Source of the DNA: Actinospica robiniae DSM 44927
GTDB taxonomy: Bacteria > Actinomycetota > Actinomycetes > Streptomycetales > Catenulisporaceae
Length of the DNA: 64,000 bases
Direction of reading: 5' to 3'
Assembly (NCBI RefSeq): GCF_000504285.1
Contig: NZ_KI632511.1
Coordinates: forward strand, 6,554,154 to 6,618,153
The position numbers and the translations under genes are program-made. Within the stretch, counting starts at the first letter, position 1. Every line of letters begins with the position of its first letter. This document shows, one piece after another, positions 9,077-17,544 of the stretch. Below the pieces are notes generated by a model. That model saw only the letters and a list, made by a program, of their open reading frames with translations, had not been told where the DNA came from and made no database searches.

Positions 9077-10707
9077 CGGACACCTCCGGCGCGGGCCAGG
9101 TCCACGATCTCGATGATGTGCTCTGGCCCCGACAGAACCCCGTCCTGCGTCGGGATCTCGACGATCGTCGAGGCGTCCACGAGCTTCAGGCGCACCTCCA
9201 TGGTGCCGTCTCCGGTGGTGGCCGAGCACTCCGCCTCACCGGGTATCCGCGCCGCCAGAGCGTCCCCGAGCACGGCCAGGAACAGCCGAAACGCCTGCCG
9301 ATCCAGCCCTTCCGGCCCGCCGAGCTCGGACAACAGCGTCGGCCCGTCGGTGGCCAGCCGCGACCTGGCCGAGGCCGTCTGCGCCGCCTCGGCCTCGGCC
9401 TGCTCGGCCAGCAAGACCCGCGCCGCGGACCGGTCCGCGACCTTGTTCGGGGAGCCGCGCCGCTCATACGAGCCGGTCTCCCGCAACCGAGGGCTGATCA
9501 GCAACGGCGGCGCCTGCTCCCACGGCGTGCCCGGCGAAGGCGGCTGCTGCGACCACAGTTCCTCCGTCTCCGCGTCCACGCTCAGATGCCGCGCCGGGGT
9601 GAGCGCGAACGCGGCCCGCCACAGCCGATGGGCGTCCTCGTCGGAGGGGGCCTCGGCGAAGAATCGCGCCAATGCGCGGAAATCCGCGGACCGGTCCACC
9701 CGCCCGCCGCGACGCTCGTTGAGCGCCGAGACCGTGTTCACCAGATTCGTGATCGCGCTCACCGCGCTCGCACGCAACAGCTTGGCCTGTGAAGGATGGT
9801 GCGCGTCGCGGGAGACGAACCAGTCCGTCAGGCCCCGCCAACGGTTCTCCCATCCCGCGAGTACGGCAGCGGGCGCGGCCGTGGCCGGAGCAGCTCCCGC
9901 GCCGGAGGCTGCTTCTGCGTCCTGCGCGCCGGACCCTTCACCATCCGGGACCGCGTCGGCGGCTTCGCGCTGCGCGGCGAGGGCGAGCAAGCGCGATACA
10001 CCGGATGAATTCAACTGACCGAGCAGCTCCGCGATCTGCGCCCCGCGGTTGGCGAGATCGGCGATGAACCGCTCGATGTAGCCGATCAGCCGGTCCTTGT
10101 ACGCGATGAACCCGTCCTCATCCCCGTCCTGGAAGTCGATGGTCCGCCGCAGCGAGGCCATGAACGCCTCCGCATTGTCGGCCAGCGAGGTGAACCTGTC
10201 GACGAGCCCGAGCAACGCGAGGTGCGCTTTCGCCGGGTCCGGGTCCGGGTTCAGCGAAAGCACGAGCAGAGCGGCGAGCTGCTCGACGATGTCCTCCAAC
10301 GCCACCGCCTGCAACTGGCCGCGATGGCCCAGTGCCTGCTCGTACGCCACGATCGCCGCCACCGCGGCCTGCCCGTGCCGGGTGAGCTGGTAGAGATAGC
10401 GGGCGCGATGGAAATCCTCGACCGTCGTGACCCGCCCCGTGTCCGCGTCAGCGCGCAGATTGCCCCACGCCTCCAACTGCTCGAGAGCGCCTGAAACCGG
10501 CTCGATCGCGACTGCCGCGATGCCCGCGTCCCGGCGCAGCTCGGCGAGCACGTCCTCCGGCCGCAGATGCACGGTGAACCGCGCCCTCGCCTGGGCGAAG
10601 ACACGCAGCACCTGGCTGTAGAGAGCGGCATTCGGGGTGCTGAGGTAGGCGAACGGCTGTGGCTCAGCTGTTGCGGCCGACGAAAGACGGGATGAGGCGC
10701 GGCTCAT
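9073..10707 (-). CDS. jetA: Wadjet type I kleisin-like subunit JetA (TIGR02677, DUF2397)
   Basis: Encodes 544 residues. The N-terminal PFAYLSTPNAALYSQVLRVF and the ARYLYQLTRHGQAAVAAI segment fit the DUF2397/JetA family, the MukF-like kleisin that closes the JetC ring and nucleates the complex. It is the first gene of jetABCD. The ATG at 10707 is preceded on the minus strand by GGAAG about 10 nt upstream. The 183-bp gap to the gene behind it (10708-10890) presumably holds the operon promoter, but I could not assign a convincing -35/-10 pair. An Ala-rich linker (GAGAAPATAAPAAVLAG) interrupts the middle. Otherwise the family pattern is intact. Confidence 0.94.
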   Translation of the reverse strand: MSRASSRLSSAATAEPQPFAYLSTPNAALYSQVLRVFAQARARFTVHLRPEDVLAELRRDAGIAAVAIEPVSGALEQLEAWGNLRADADTGRVTTVEDFHRARYLYQLTRHGQAAVAAIVAYEQALGHRGQLQAVALEDIVEQLAALLVLSLNPDPDPAKAHLALLGLVDRFTSLADNAEAFMASLRRTIDFQDGDEDGFIAYKDRLIGYIERFIADLANRGAQIAELLGQLNSSGVSRLLALAAQREAADAVPDGEGSGAQDAEAASGAGAAPATAAPAAVLAGWENRWRGLTDWFVSRDAHHPSQAKLLRASAVSAITNLVNTVSALNERRGGRVDRSADFRALARFFAEAPSDEDAHRLWRAAFALTPARHLSVDAETEELWSQQPPSPGTPWEQAPPLLISPRLRETGSYERRGSPNKVADRSAARVLLAEQAEAEAAQTASARSRLATDGPTLLSELGGPEGLDRQAFRLFLAVLGDALAARIPGEAECSATTGDGTMEVRLKLVDASTIVEIPTQDGVLSGPEHIIEIVDLARAGGVR

Positions 10708-10890
10708 ATTGTCACATTCTTCCGTATCGACGCGCCTGGCATGCCGTATTCCGCAGATCGGCGCCGAGGCGCTGTGGAACGGGGCGGGATTCGACCAGCA
10801 CGGGTGTGTCCACGACTCGCAGCCGAGCGGATCAAGCTCGATTCACTTCTCCAGCGCCACAGGCCGGCCCTGAACGTACCTTCCCCCGCG

Positions 10891-12627
10891 CTACGGAAGC
10901 GTCAGGCCGGGTGAGAGCGTCGCGCCGCAGCCGCTGCGGCCGTGGTCCTGTTGCCAGGTCTCGGCCGGCAGGATCGTCGAGGCCGTCAAGGCCCGCGCTT
11001 GGGCGAGTAGCCCGGGGTCGGTCACGTCGGCTGCGCGGACCCAGTTGCCGCTGGCACCGCCGTCGTTGTCGAGCGGGAGGTAGCCGTTGGCGAGCAGCAC
11101 TGATGATCGCAGGCCACTGGTATCGATCCACGAGCCGGCGACGTGGATGAACGTCGGGCGGGCCACGGTGAATACGTAGGTGCGCAGGGCGGCGGGTTTG
11201 CCGTGCTCGTAGTCGTCGGCGATCGCGGGGTCGGTCAGGCCGGCCAGATCGTACACGCGCAGGTCGCTGGTGAGCAGCGTGCCGCCGAGATCGGGAGTCA
11301 GCAGGCTGCCGTCGGTGACCCGCAGTATCCGGGCATACTGGTTGAACGGGGGGCCGTCGATGGCGACGACCTCGCACAGCGGTACGGTCGGATACCTCAG
11401 GAACCGGTGGAACTGCTTGCGATCGGCGAGATACCCGAAGGCGAGCGACAGCGCCAGCGCGCAGGCGATGACTCCGCGCATGCGGATACGCGAGCACTCC
11501 CAGAGCGAGACGACCGAGAGCGCCAGGGCGAAGGAACCGAGGACCCATACGGGCGTGGCGAAGCGGTAGAGCGGCATCCAGTCCGGGATGAGCACCGCGA
11601 AGGCGACGATGGCCAGCCCGAGTGGGACGAGCACCGGAACCAGGGCCCGCCGTTGGCGCTCGCCGAGACCGCAGGCCATGCCGATGCACGCGGTGCACAC
11701 CAGTGCGGCCGGCCAGCCGATGAAGTGCAGCAGGTCCTGCCCGTGATTGAGGTCGAGCACCGTGGGAGTGCTCTGGCTCTTGGCGACGGCGGTGTTCGAG
11801 ACCCATCCGCCGAACTCGGCGTGCCGCCAGAGCAGGAACGCACCGAACGGCACGGCGAACGTGAGACACGAAATGGCGACGGCTTTGACCGACTCCCGCC
11901 ATCGCGTCCGCTCGGTGAGGAAGACCACGGTTACCGGGAAGACGGCGAGATAGATCAGCCCGTCCGGTCGGGTGAGAGCGGCGAGCAGGGCCAGCAGTCC
12001 CGCGCAGCTCGCGGTGCGGCGCGTGGTCAGCGTGCCGGAGGCCGTGGCGCAGACCATGAGGCTGGCCAGCGCGGCGAGCGTGAGCCCGTAGAGCGGGTTC
12101 TCCAGCCCCGAGAAGCACCAGGCGACCAGGGACATGTTGACCGCGAAGAGGCCGCCGACGAGCGCGGTCACGGCCCAGGCCCGCCGGGGCAGCACGGCCC
12201 GTGCCGCGAGGTTGACCGCGACGAGCATCCCGAAGACGCACGCGAGCGCCAGCAGCTTCGGATAAAGCACGACGTCGGCGATGCCGAACCAGGACCCGTG
12301 GTCGAATACCCCGAGCCAGCGCCCGATCACCAGCAGCGCCAGCCAGCTCGGGTCGGAATAACCCTCCACCGGCGTCGCGCCGGGCTGCTGCACGGGCCCG
12401 TGCCCTGTCGCGACACTGCGGGCGTAGGCGAATGTGACCCCGGCGTCGTCGACGATCCAACGGCCGAGCCGGGATGCCTGAAGCGCCACGGCCGCCGTGC
12501 CGGCCAGTACCGCGGCCTTCTCCGGCCAGTTGCGCAGCACCCGGTCGAGCACGGTCCGGCGTGACGGGGACAGGCTCTCGGGCCGCTCGGACGTGTCCGG
12601 GGCGACGGCAGTCTGAGCAGGCACCAT
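10891..12627 (-). CDS. Polytopic GT-C-type membrane glycosyltransferase-like protein (AftB-like)
   Basis: Encodes 578 residues with about ten hydrophobic segments between residues ~35 and 430, followed by a soluble C-terminal domain. The first periplasmic loop carries the acidic motif IVDDAGVTFAYARSVATGHG followed by PVEGYSDPSWLALL. This is the DDA...FRYARN..GHG...EGYT pattern of GT-C enzymes such as mycobacterial AftB, which use polyprenyl-phosphate sugars outside the membrane. The Asp pair is retained. The C-terminal part (residues ~430-578) resembles the extracytoplasmic domain of the same group. It likely decorates a cell-envelope glycan; donor and acceptor are unknown. It lies upstream of jetA on the same strand but with its own spacing, so I see no functional link to Wadjet. 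Confidence 0.75.
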   Translation of the reverse strand: MVPAQTAVAPDTSERPESLSPSRRTVLDRVLRNWPEKAAVLAGTAAVALQASRLGRWIVDDAGVTFAYARSVATGHGPVQQPGATPVEGYSDPSWLALLVIGRWLGVFDHGSWFGIADVVLYPKLLALACVFGMLVAVNLAARAVLPRRAWAVTALVGGLFAVNMSLVAWCFSGLENPLYGLTLAALASLMVCATASGTLTTRRTASCAGLLALLAALTRPDGLIYLAVFPVTVVFLTERTRWRESVKAVAISCLTFAVPFGAFLLWRHAEFGGWVSNTAVAKSQSTPTVLDLNHGQDLLHFIGWPAALVCTACIGMACGLGERQRRALVPVLVPLGLAIVAFAVLIPDWMPLYRFATPVWVLGSFALALSVVSLWECSRIRMRGVIACALALSLAFGYLADRKQFHRFLRYPTVPLCEVVAIDGPPFNQYARILRVTDGSLLTPDLGGTLLTSDLRVYDLAGLTDPAIADDYEHGKPAALRTYVFTVARPTFIHVAGSWIDTSGLRSSVLLANGYLPLDNDGGASGNWVRAADVTDPGLLAQARALTASTILPAETWQQDHGRSGCGATLSPGLTLP

Positions 12628-12887
12628 GGGATGAGCCCCCCGGTCTTGACGCCAAGGATGCTAGTGGCCCGGATCTTGGCGGAGTCGTCTCAGTTTTCTT
12701 ATGAGATGCGAGAAGAGGATATGAGAGAAGCGGCAGAGCGGTAAGCCCGCCACGGCCCCTGAGGCCATCGTTGCGTAACCATGACGATACTGGGGCGATT
12801 CTCGGAAATTTGCTCAGCGCGCCGGCGCCCGGACCATCGCCTTCGCGGCACAGCCCCCGGAAGCCCCACGGACTCCCGCCCTCGGGG

Positions 12888-13079
12888 ATGGCTGTCGTGG
12901 ACCCGCAAGATCAGCCGGATGCTTATGCGATCGAGGTGCACACCGAGAGCGGGCGCGTACAGAACCGCCCCGCCCCGCTTGAGTTGCGCACGCTTCTTTC
13001 GTCGCTGGGCTGCTCGGGCGGGCGCGACGCCGTGGTCGGGCCGATCACCTGGTGGAAGCGGTTGCCTGCAGCCTCCTGA
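12888..13079 (+). CDS. Small hypothetical protein (63 aa)
   Basis: ATG 12888 follows a GGGG-rich stretch and opens a 63-residue frame with ordinary amino-acid composition: an acidic start (VVDPQDQPDAYAIEVHTESG) and a compact C-terminus (LRTLLSSLGCSGGRDAVVGP). It is one of few plausible frames in the 629-bp gap 12628-13256. It is not recognised and carries no signal peptide or membrane helix. Its stop lies inside the tandem 11-bp repeat ahead of the GTPase operon. It may be a truncated gene or a real short gene. The rest of the gap shows nothing I can support apart from that repeat. Confidence 0.3.
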   Translation: MAVVDPQDQPDAYAIEVHTESGRVQNRPAPLELRTLLSSLGCSGGRDAVVGPITWWKRLPAAS

Positions 13080-13096
13080 CAGTCACCTGACAGCCA
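13075..13096. repeat. Tandem 11-bp direct repeat upstream of the GTPase operon
   Basis: CCTGACAGTCA (13075-13085) is followed directly by CCTGACAGCCA (13086-13096), ten of eleven bases identical. A period of 11 bp places both copies on one DNA face, as in direct-repeat sites for some actinomycete activators. It lies about 160 bp before the GTG of the dynamin-like gene. A regulatory role is inference. Confidence 0.4.
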
Positions 13097-13256
13097 CCGC
13101 AGGCTTCGCCGCGGGTCTTCGTTGGCCGTTGCTGACCGATATCTACGAATCGGGTGCGTAAGCGGCTACGGTGTGTCATACTCGCCGCGGGAATCAGCAT
13201 CCGTGGAAACAGTCCCACGGTATTCGCATCTGCGCACGTCCTGGGGAGGGGCGCCC

Positions 13257-15575
13257 GTGGAGGGCATCTCAGACCGCATCAACGCGGTCTTGGCAAACCG
13301 GCGCATCGTACAGCCGCTCATCGACGCCGAACTGGCCATGTGGGAGCGCATTCAAGACAGTCTGGGCGCCGTGCGCACCGCGCTCGCGGCGGCGCAGTCC
13401 TCCGAGGTGGAGCTGGCCGGGCTGGCCGACTTCGATGTGGACCGTCTCGCCCGACTCGCCGCGGACTCGATCGCCGCGCTGGCGTCGGTGCGGGCGCGGG
13501 TGAGCCGGCGCACCGTCAACATCGGCGTCAGCGGGCAAGCCCGCAACGGCAAGAGCACGCTCTTGCAGGCCTTGTCCGGGCTGGGCAACGAGCAGATTCC
13601 GGCGCGCGGCGGTGGCGCGGTGACGGCGGTGCGCAGCCGGATTCTGCATTCGGCGACGCAGCGCGAGGCGCTGTTGACGATGCACACCGAGGCGTCCTTC
13701 TGCACCGAGGTCTTGGCGCCGTATGCCGCGGCGCTCGGGCTGGAGGGCCGGCTGGACACGCTCGACAGCTTGGCGGGGTTCCGGTACGCCGACCATCTCG
13801 CGGTGATCCGGCAGCGGGAGGACTTCCCGGTGCTCGGCCCGATGCTCAAGCGGGTCCAGGAGATGGCGTCCGCGGTCAGCGGCTTCCGCCCGCTGTTGAC
13901 CGGCGAGACCCGGCGGATAGACCTGGACGAGCTCTACCCCTGGGTCGCCTATCCGCCGGAGAGCACCCCCGACGCGGACCGCCGCTACCTCGCCGTGCGC
14001 GACGCGGTGATCTCCTGCCTCTTCCCGCTCGAGGAGGTGGTGCACTTGGGCCTGATCGATCTGCCGGGGCTCGGTGAGCTGCTGCCCAGCGCGGAGCAGC
14101 GGCATCTGTCCGGCCTGCAGAACGACGTCGACTTCGTGCTCGTGGTCAAGTGGCCCCGCGAGACCAACACCCTGTGGTCGCAGGCGGACGCTCGTTCGCT
14201 GGAGTTGATCGGGCAGGCTCGGGGAGCCGCCGGAGTGCGGGACTTCGCCGCGATCCTGATCAACACCGGCTTGTGCACGTCGGAGAATCTCAAGGCGGTC
14301 GAGGACGATGTCCTGCACCGGCTCAACGACGGCCAGGCGGACTCGGTCTACCGGGTGATCCGGGCGGACGCGGCCGACCGGGAGCAGGTGCGGGTCGACG
14401 TACTCGAAGTGCTGCTCGCCCACCTCGCCGAGGCCCTGCCGCGGATGGATGCCGCCGCGCTGGAGCAGGCTCGCGCGGTGTGCGCCGCGAACGCCGACCT
14501 GGTGCGGGTCGAGGTCGGCACGGCGCTGTCCGTGCTGCGCTCGGTGATCACGGCTACCCCCACCGAACTCCTGGTCGCGCGCGCCGACGGGCTGCGCACG
14601 GATCTGGCCGGGGCGCTGCGGCGGTGGGTTGACGGCTTGGCCGCTCGTGCCGCAGCCGACAGCACGTACGAAGACCACGAGTTCCTCGCCCGAGCCGAAG
14701 AGATCCGCGACGGTATCCGCGATTGGGTCATCGCGGGCTTCGGCGAGGGAGTCGAGAGCTGGGCGAATCGCGCTCTGGACAGGATGAACATCGACGCGAG
14801 CGCCGCTCCGTTCGCCGTGCAGTCGCTCAACTCCGTGCGCGTCGAGATCGCCGAGCAGTTCGCCGGCATCGACACCGTGCTCATGGCCCGGCGGGACGAG
14901 TTCTGGCAGGGGCTGGCGGACGCGCTGGCAAGCCGGCTGGCCCCGCTGCTGCCCGAAGGTGGCACGCCCGGGGAGGCGCTGCAGCGGCTCGCCGACCTGC
15001 TCGGCGACGCCGAGGACCCGTGCCCGACGCTGCGCCGGGCGCTCGAGTTCATCCTGGACGTGCGGCTGGACTACCGGACCCGCACGCTTCCCCGGTTGCG
15101 GCAGTCGCTCTACCCCCTGCAGGCCGAGTCCGCATCGGGTGACGAAGGCGCGCTGGCCCGGCTGCTGCCGGTCGCCCGCACTCAGGCGGGGGCCGAGGAG
15201 CTGCACCGGAGGATGGCGCAGTTGGCCCGGCAGACGGTCCACGATGCCAGCGGCATCCTGGTCGACGAACCCGCCATCATCGCTCAGGTCCTCTTCGCCT
15301 ACGGCGAGCAGTTCGAGGACTCCTTCATCCGCTCGAAGGCGGCCGAGGCGGAGTTCCGCCGGGTCGCGGAGGCCTTCCGCGATCAGCTGTGGAGCCGGCA
15401 GGACAGCACGCCCGGCGGCGGCCTGGCCAACATGCGCATTCAACGCGTGCGCAAGTCGTTGGCCGACGTCAAGGCCGCCCTCGCCTCCGCTCCGACATCG
15501 TCCGCCGCCGTATCCGCCATACCCGCCGTATCCGCCGCATCGACGCCCCGAGCGGGCTGGGAAGGGGGCGCGTGA
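13257..15575 (+). CDS. Dynamin-like GTPase (first gene of six-gene operon)
   Basis: Encodes 772 residues from GTG 13257, chosen because GGGGAGGGG lies just upstream; the frame is open further 5' but that part is unlike protein. The P-loop is GQARNGKST at residues ~93-101, a possible switch I threonine lies in GGGAVTAVRS, and G3 is DLPGLG at ~268-273. The canonical N/TKxD is not obvious (ILINTGLC occupies the region). The remaining ~450 residues are predicted mostly helical, like the stalk and assembly parts of bacterial dynamin-like proteins that remodel or sense membranes. No membrane helix is seen. Its stop shares one base with the next start (TGATG), so the next gene, also a GTPase, is probably coupled. 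Its biochemical function is not established. Confidence 0.8.
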   Translation: MEGISDRINAVLANRRIVQPLIDAELAMWERIQDSLGAVRTALAAAQSSEVELAGLADFDVDRLARLAADSIAALASVRARVSRRTVNIGVSGQARNGKSTLLQALSGLGNEQIPARGGGAVTAVRSRILHSATQREALLTMHTEASFCTEVLAPYAAALGLEGRLDTLDSLAGFRYADHLAVIRQREDFPVLGPMLKRVQEMASAVSGFRPLLTGETRRIDLDELYPWVAYPPESTPDADRRYLAVRDAVISCLFPLEEVVHLGLIDLPGLGELLPSAEQRHLSGLQNDVDFVLVVKWPRETNTLWSQADARSLELIGQARGAAGVRDFAAILINTGLCTSENLKAVEDDVLHRLNDGQADSVYRVIRADAADREQVRVDVLEVLLAHLAEALPRMDAAALEQARAVCAANADLVRVEVGTALSVLRSVITATPTELLVARADGLRTDLAGALRRWVDGLAARAAADSTYEDHEFLARAEEIRDGIRDWVIAGFGEGVESWANRALDRMNIDASAAPFAVQSLNSVRVEIAEQFAGIDTVLMARRDEFWQGLADALASRLAPLLPEGGTPGEALQRLADLLGDAEDPCPTLRRALEFILDVRLDYRTRTLPRLRQSLYPLQAESASGDEGALARLLPVARTQAGAEELHRRMAQLARQTVHDASGILVDEPAIIAQVLFAYGEQFEDSFIRSKAAEAEFRRVAEAFRDQLWSRQDSTPGGGLANMRIQRVRKSLADVKAALASAPTSSAAVSAIPAVSAASTPRAGWEGGA

Positions 15576-16735
15576 TGACGCCCGCGTTCAAAGTCTCGGT
15601 CGTCGGCCCCTCCCGGGTGGGCAAGACCAGCCTGTTGACCGCCGTGTTCGCCGACACCGAGCTCAAACTCGCCGGCACCTCGCTCGAGGTCGTGCTCGAC
15701 GAAGTGACGGAACGACGGGTGAACAAGCACAACAAGGAGCTGCGTTCGGCGATCGAGGCGAAGGAGTTCAGCGCGGCGGCCCTCGCCGGGACGAACACCA
15801 TTGAGAACTACCAGATCGCGCTGCGCTCCGTGGACGATCCGGACCTGGTCGTGCCGTTCGACCTGCAGGACTACCCCGGCGGCTGGCTGGACCCGCAGAA
15901 CCGGGCGGCGAACAACGTCGCCCCGGAGCGCTGGCGCCAGTGTGAGAGCCACATCCGCGGCAGCATCATGCTGCTGATCCCGATCGACGCCGCCGTTCTG
16001 ATGGAGGCCCGGACCCCGTCACAGCGCGCCGCCGCGCTGAACCTGCTCGGCATCGTCGACGTCGAGAAGGTCGTGCGGATGTGGGTGAGGTCCCGCAATC
16101 TGGAAGAGAACTGCGACGAGCCCGCAGTGCTCATGTTCGTTCCGCTCAAGTGCGAGAAGTACTTCGACCCGCACCGCCCGGCGGACTCCGACGCGGCCGC
16201 GCTGACCGCGCGCGTGAAGGAGGCCTACGGCACCGTCACCGAGATCGTGCGGAAGGAAGCCACTCAACGGTCCGTGCGAGTCGTATATAACCCAGTGGAT
16301 ACTTACGGCTGCGTGGAGCTGTACGAGGGGCTCTGGAAGCAGGCCGGTGACGCGGCGGCGGGGCAACTCGATTTCACCGGGTACTACCACTTCCGGGGCA
16401 ACCCGCCGACGGTCCAGGTCCGTGCGGCGGGCGTCGTGATGCAGGAGCTGTGCCGTTGCGTCCTGGCCGGCCAGGAGAACCTGGAGCGGCTGGCTCAGGC
16501 CGCGCATCAGGAGGATCACGACCGGTTGGCGGCCCGCCGCGCCGAGGCGAAGGGGTTCTGGGGAACGATCACGTTCTATATCAGCGGCGAGGCGGGCGAG
16601 AACGCGGCCGGGATGCAGGGCGCGCGTTCTGCCATCGGCACGGCCCAGCGGCGACGTTATCGGATGCACTCGGACATCGCCCGGCTCGCGCAGTTGGCCG
16701 ACGACGCACGCACCCAGGATTGGACGGGGCGATGA
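15575..16735 (+). CDS. Small GTPase-domain protein (possible DO-GTPase type)
   Basis: Encodes 386 residues. It opens at once with a GTPase fold: KVSVVGPSRVGKTSLL (P-loop residues 11-18), then G3 as LQDYPGGW (Asp99-Gly102), and PLKCEKYF near residues 190-197 at the place where a (N/T)KxD base-recognition motif is expected. The C-terminal third is helical and ends with an Arg-rich region. The layout resembles the GTPases that computational studies of conflict systems place beside partner proteins, but I cannot assign a named family with certainty. The start overlaps the dynamin-like gene by one base and the stop overlaps the next gene as ATGA, indicating coupled translation. The pairing of two different GTPases in one operon is notable. 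Confidence 0.75.
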   Translation: MTPAFKVSVVGPSRVGKTSLLTAVFADTELKLAGTSLEVVLDEVTERRVNKHNKELRSAIEAKEFSAAALAGTNTIENYQIALRSVDDPDLVVPFDLQDYPGGWLDPQNRAANNVAPERWRQCESHIRGSIMLLIPIDAAVLMEARTPSQRAAALNLLGIVDVEKVVRMWVRSRNLEENCDEPAVLMFVPLKCEKYFDPHRPADSDAAALTARVKEAYGTVTEIVRKEATQRSVRVVYNPVDTYGCVELYEGLWKQAGDAAAGQLDFTGYYHFRGNPPTVQVRAAGVVMQELCRCVLAGQENLERLAQAAHQEDHDRLAARRAEAKGFWGTITFYISGEAGENAAGMQGARSAIGTAQRRRYRMHSDIARLAQLADDARTQDWTGR

Positions 16736-17544
16736 GGGCTTACGTACAGACGCGAGGCACCGCCCGGCGCATGGACTATGCCTTCCTGGTGCGTCGACCG
16801 AAGGATCAGTGGTGGGACCGGCTGGCCGACGCCAGCGTGATCTTCACCGACGGCCTCGAAGTGGCGGTGAAGGGCGCAGGCGACGGCTGCGAGGTGATGA
16901 TTTGCGGTGTGCCGTCGAAACGGCGGGACGCCGTGGGCACCGCGATCCGCTACACGCTGTTGCTGGAATTGGGCATCGCCGACAGCTCCCTCGCGGCGCC
17001 CTTGGTCCGGTGTGCGCTCGGCGACGCGAGTCGTGCGGATCTGGGAGCCGGCCTGGACGAGTTGTTCGACGCAGAGACGGTCGACCGGATCCTGAGCGCG
17101 CAAACCGCCGGGGATGAGGTTCTGCTCGACCGCGCGGGCGAGGCGGTCGCCGAGATCGTGAACAGAGCGGCGGCGGCGGAGTCGAACACGGCACGCGGTG
17201 GTGTTCCCGGGTCTCCATGGGCGGGCTCGGCGGAGGATGAGACCAGCGTCGACGCCTTCCTCGGCTACGTCGCCGAAGTGGCGCATGGCGGAAAGGGTCT
17301 GGCCTTCACCTCCCACGCGGTACAGAGCCTCGACCGTGCCCGGCAGGTGGCACAGCAGTTCGGGCCGGACCTCGTCCTGCTGGTCGCGGACGCGCCGTTC
17401 GAAGGAATCAAGCCCCTGGGAAAAGCGGAGGGGTCGGCGGACATCGAGAAGCCGGCCCCGATCAGTCGAGTCGGGATCCTGGGCTTGGCGCTCTGTGGCC
17501 TGATAGTGCTGCTGTTGATTATCTGGTGGGTACGTCGGGCCTGA
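16732..17544 (+). CDS. Tail-anchored membrane protein of the GTPase operon
   Basis: Encodes 270 residues. The N-terminal ~90 residues look like an alpha/beta domain (MDYAFLVRRPKDQWWDRLAD, then TDGLEVAVKGAGDGCEVMIC). The middle is acidic and helical. A second small alpha/beta part (around LAFTSHAVQSLDRARQVAQQ and DLVLLVAD) precedes a single hydrophobic segment, residues ~246-267, ending in WWVRRA. With no signal peptide and a C-terminal helix followed by arginines, it should be tail-anchored with its bulk in the cytosol. It may dock the two GTPases at the membrane; this is inference from operon position. Its start overlaps the preceding stop by 4 bp. I do not recognise the family. Confidence 0.75.
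   Translation: MRAYVQTRGTARRMDYAFLVRRPKDQWWDRLADASVIFTDGLEVAVKGAGDGCEVMICGVPSKRRDAVGTAIRYTLLLELGIADSSLAAPLVRCALGDASRADLGAGLDELFDAETVDRILSAQTAGDEVLLDRAGEAVAEIVNRAAAAESNTARGGVPGSPWAGSAEDETSVDAFLGYVAEVAHGGKGLAFTSHAVQSLDRARQVAQQFGPDLVLLVADAPFEGIKPLGKAEGSADIEKPAPISRVGILGLALCGLIVLLLIIWWVRRA

Noticed and set aside
9077-9229. Upstream extension of jetB to position 9229
   Set aside because: Lies inside jetA and reads as Arg/His-rich shadow; GTG 9076 gives the operon's usual 4-bp overlap.
10708-10890. Clear promoter for the Wadjet operon
   Set aside because: No -35/-10 pair with acceptable spacing could be picked out confidently, so none is annotated.
13122-13256. Upstream extension of the dynamin-like gene
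   Set aside because: No ribosome site and no conserved protein; the purine-rich GGGGAGGGG directly before GTG 13257 marks the start.
13269-15443. 724-codon minus-strand frame opposite the dynamin-like gene
   Set aside because: Antisense shadow with repetitive Gln/Arg/Gly composition; the plus strand holds GTPase motifs.
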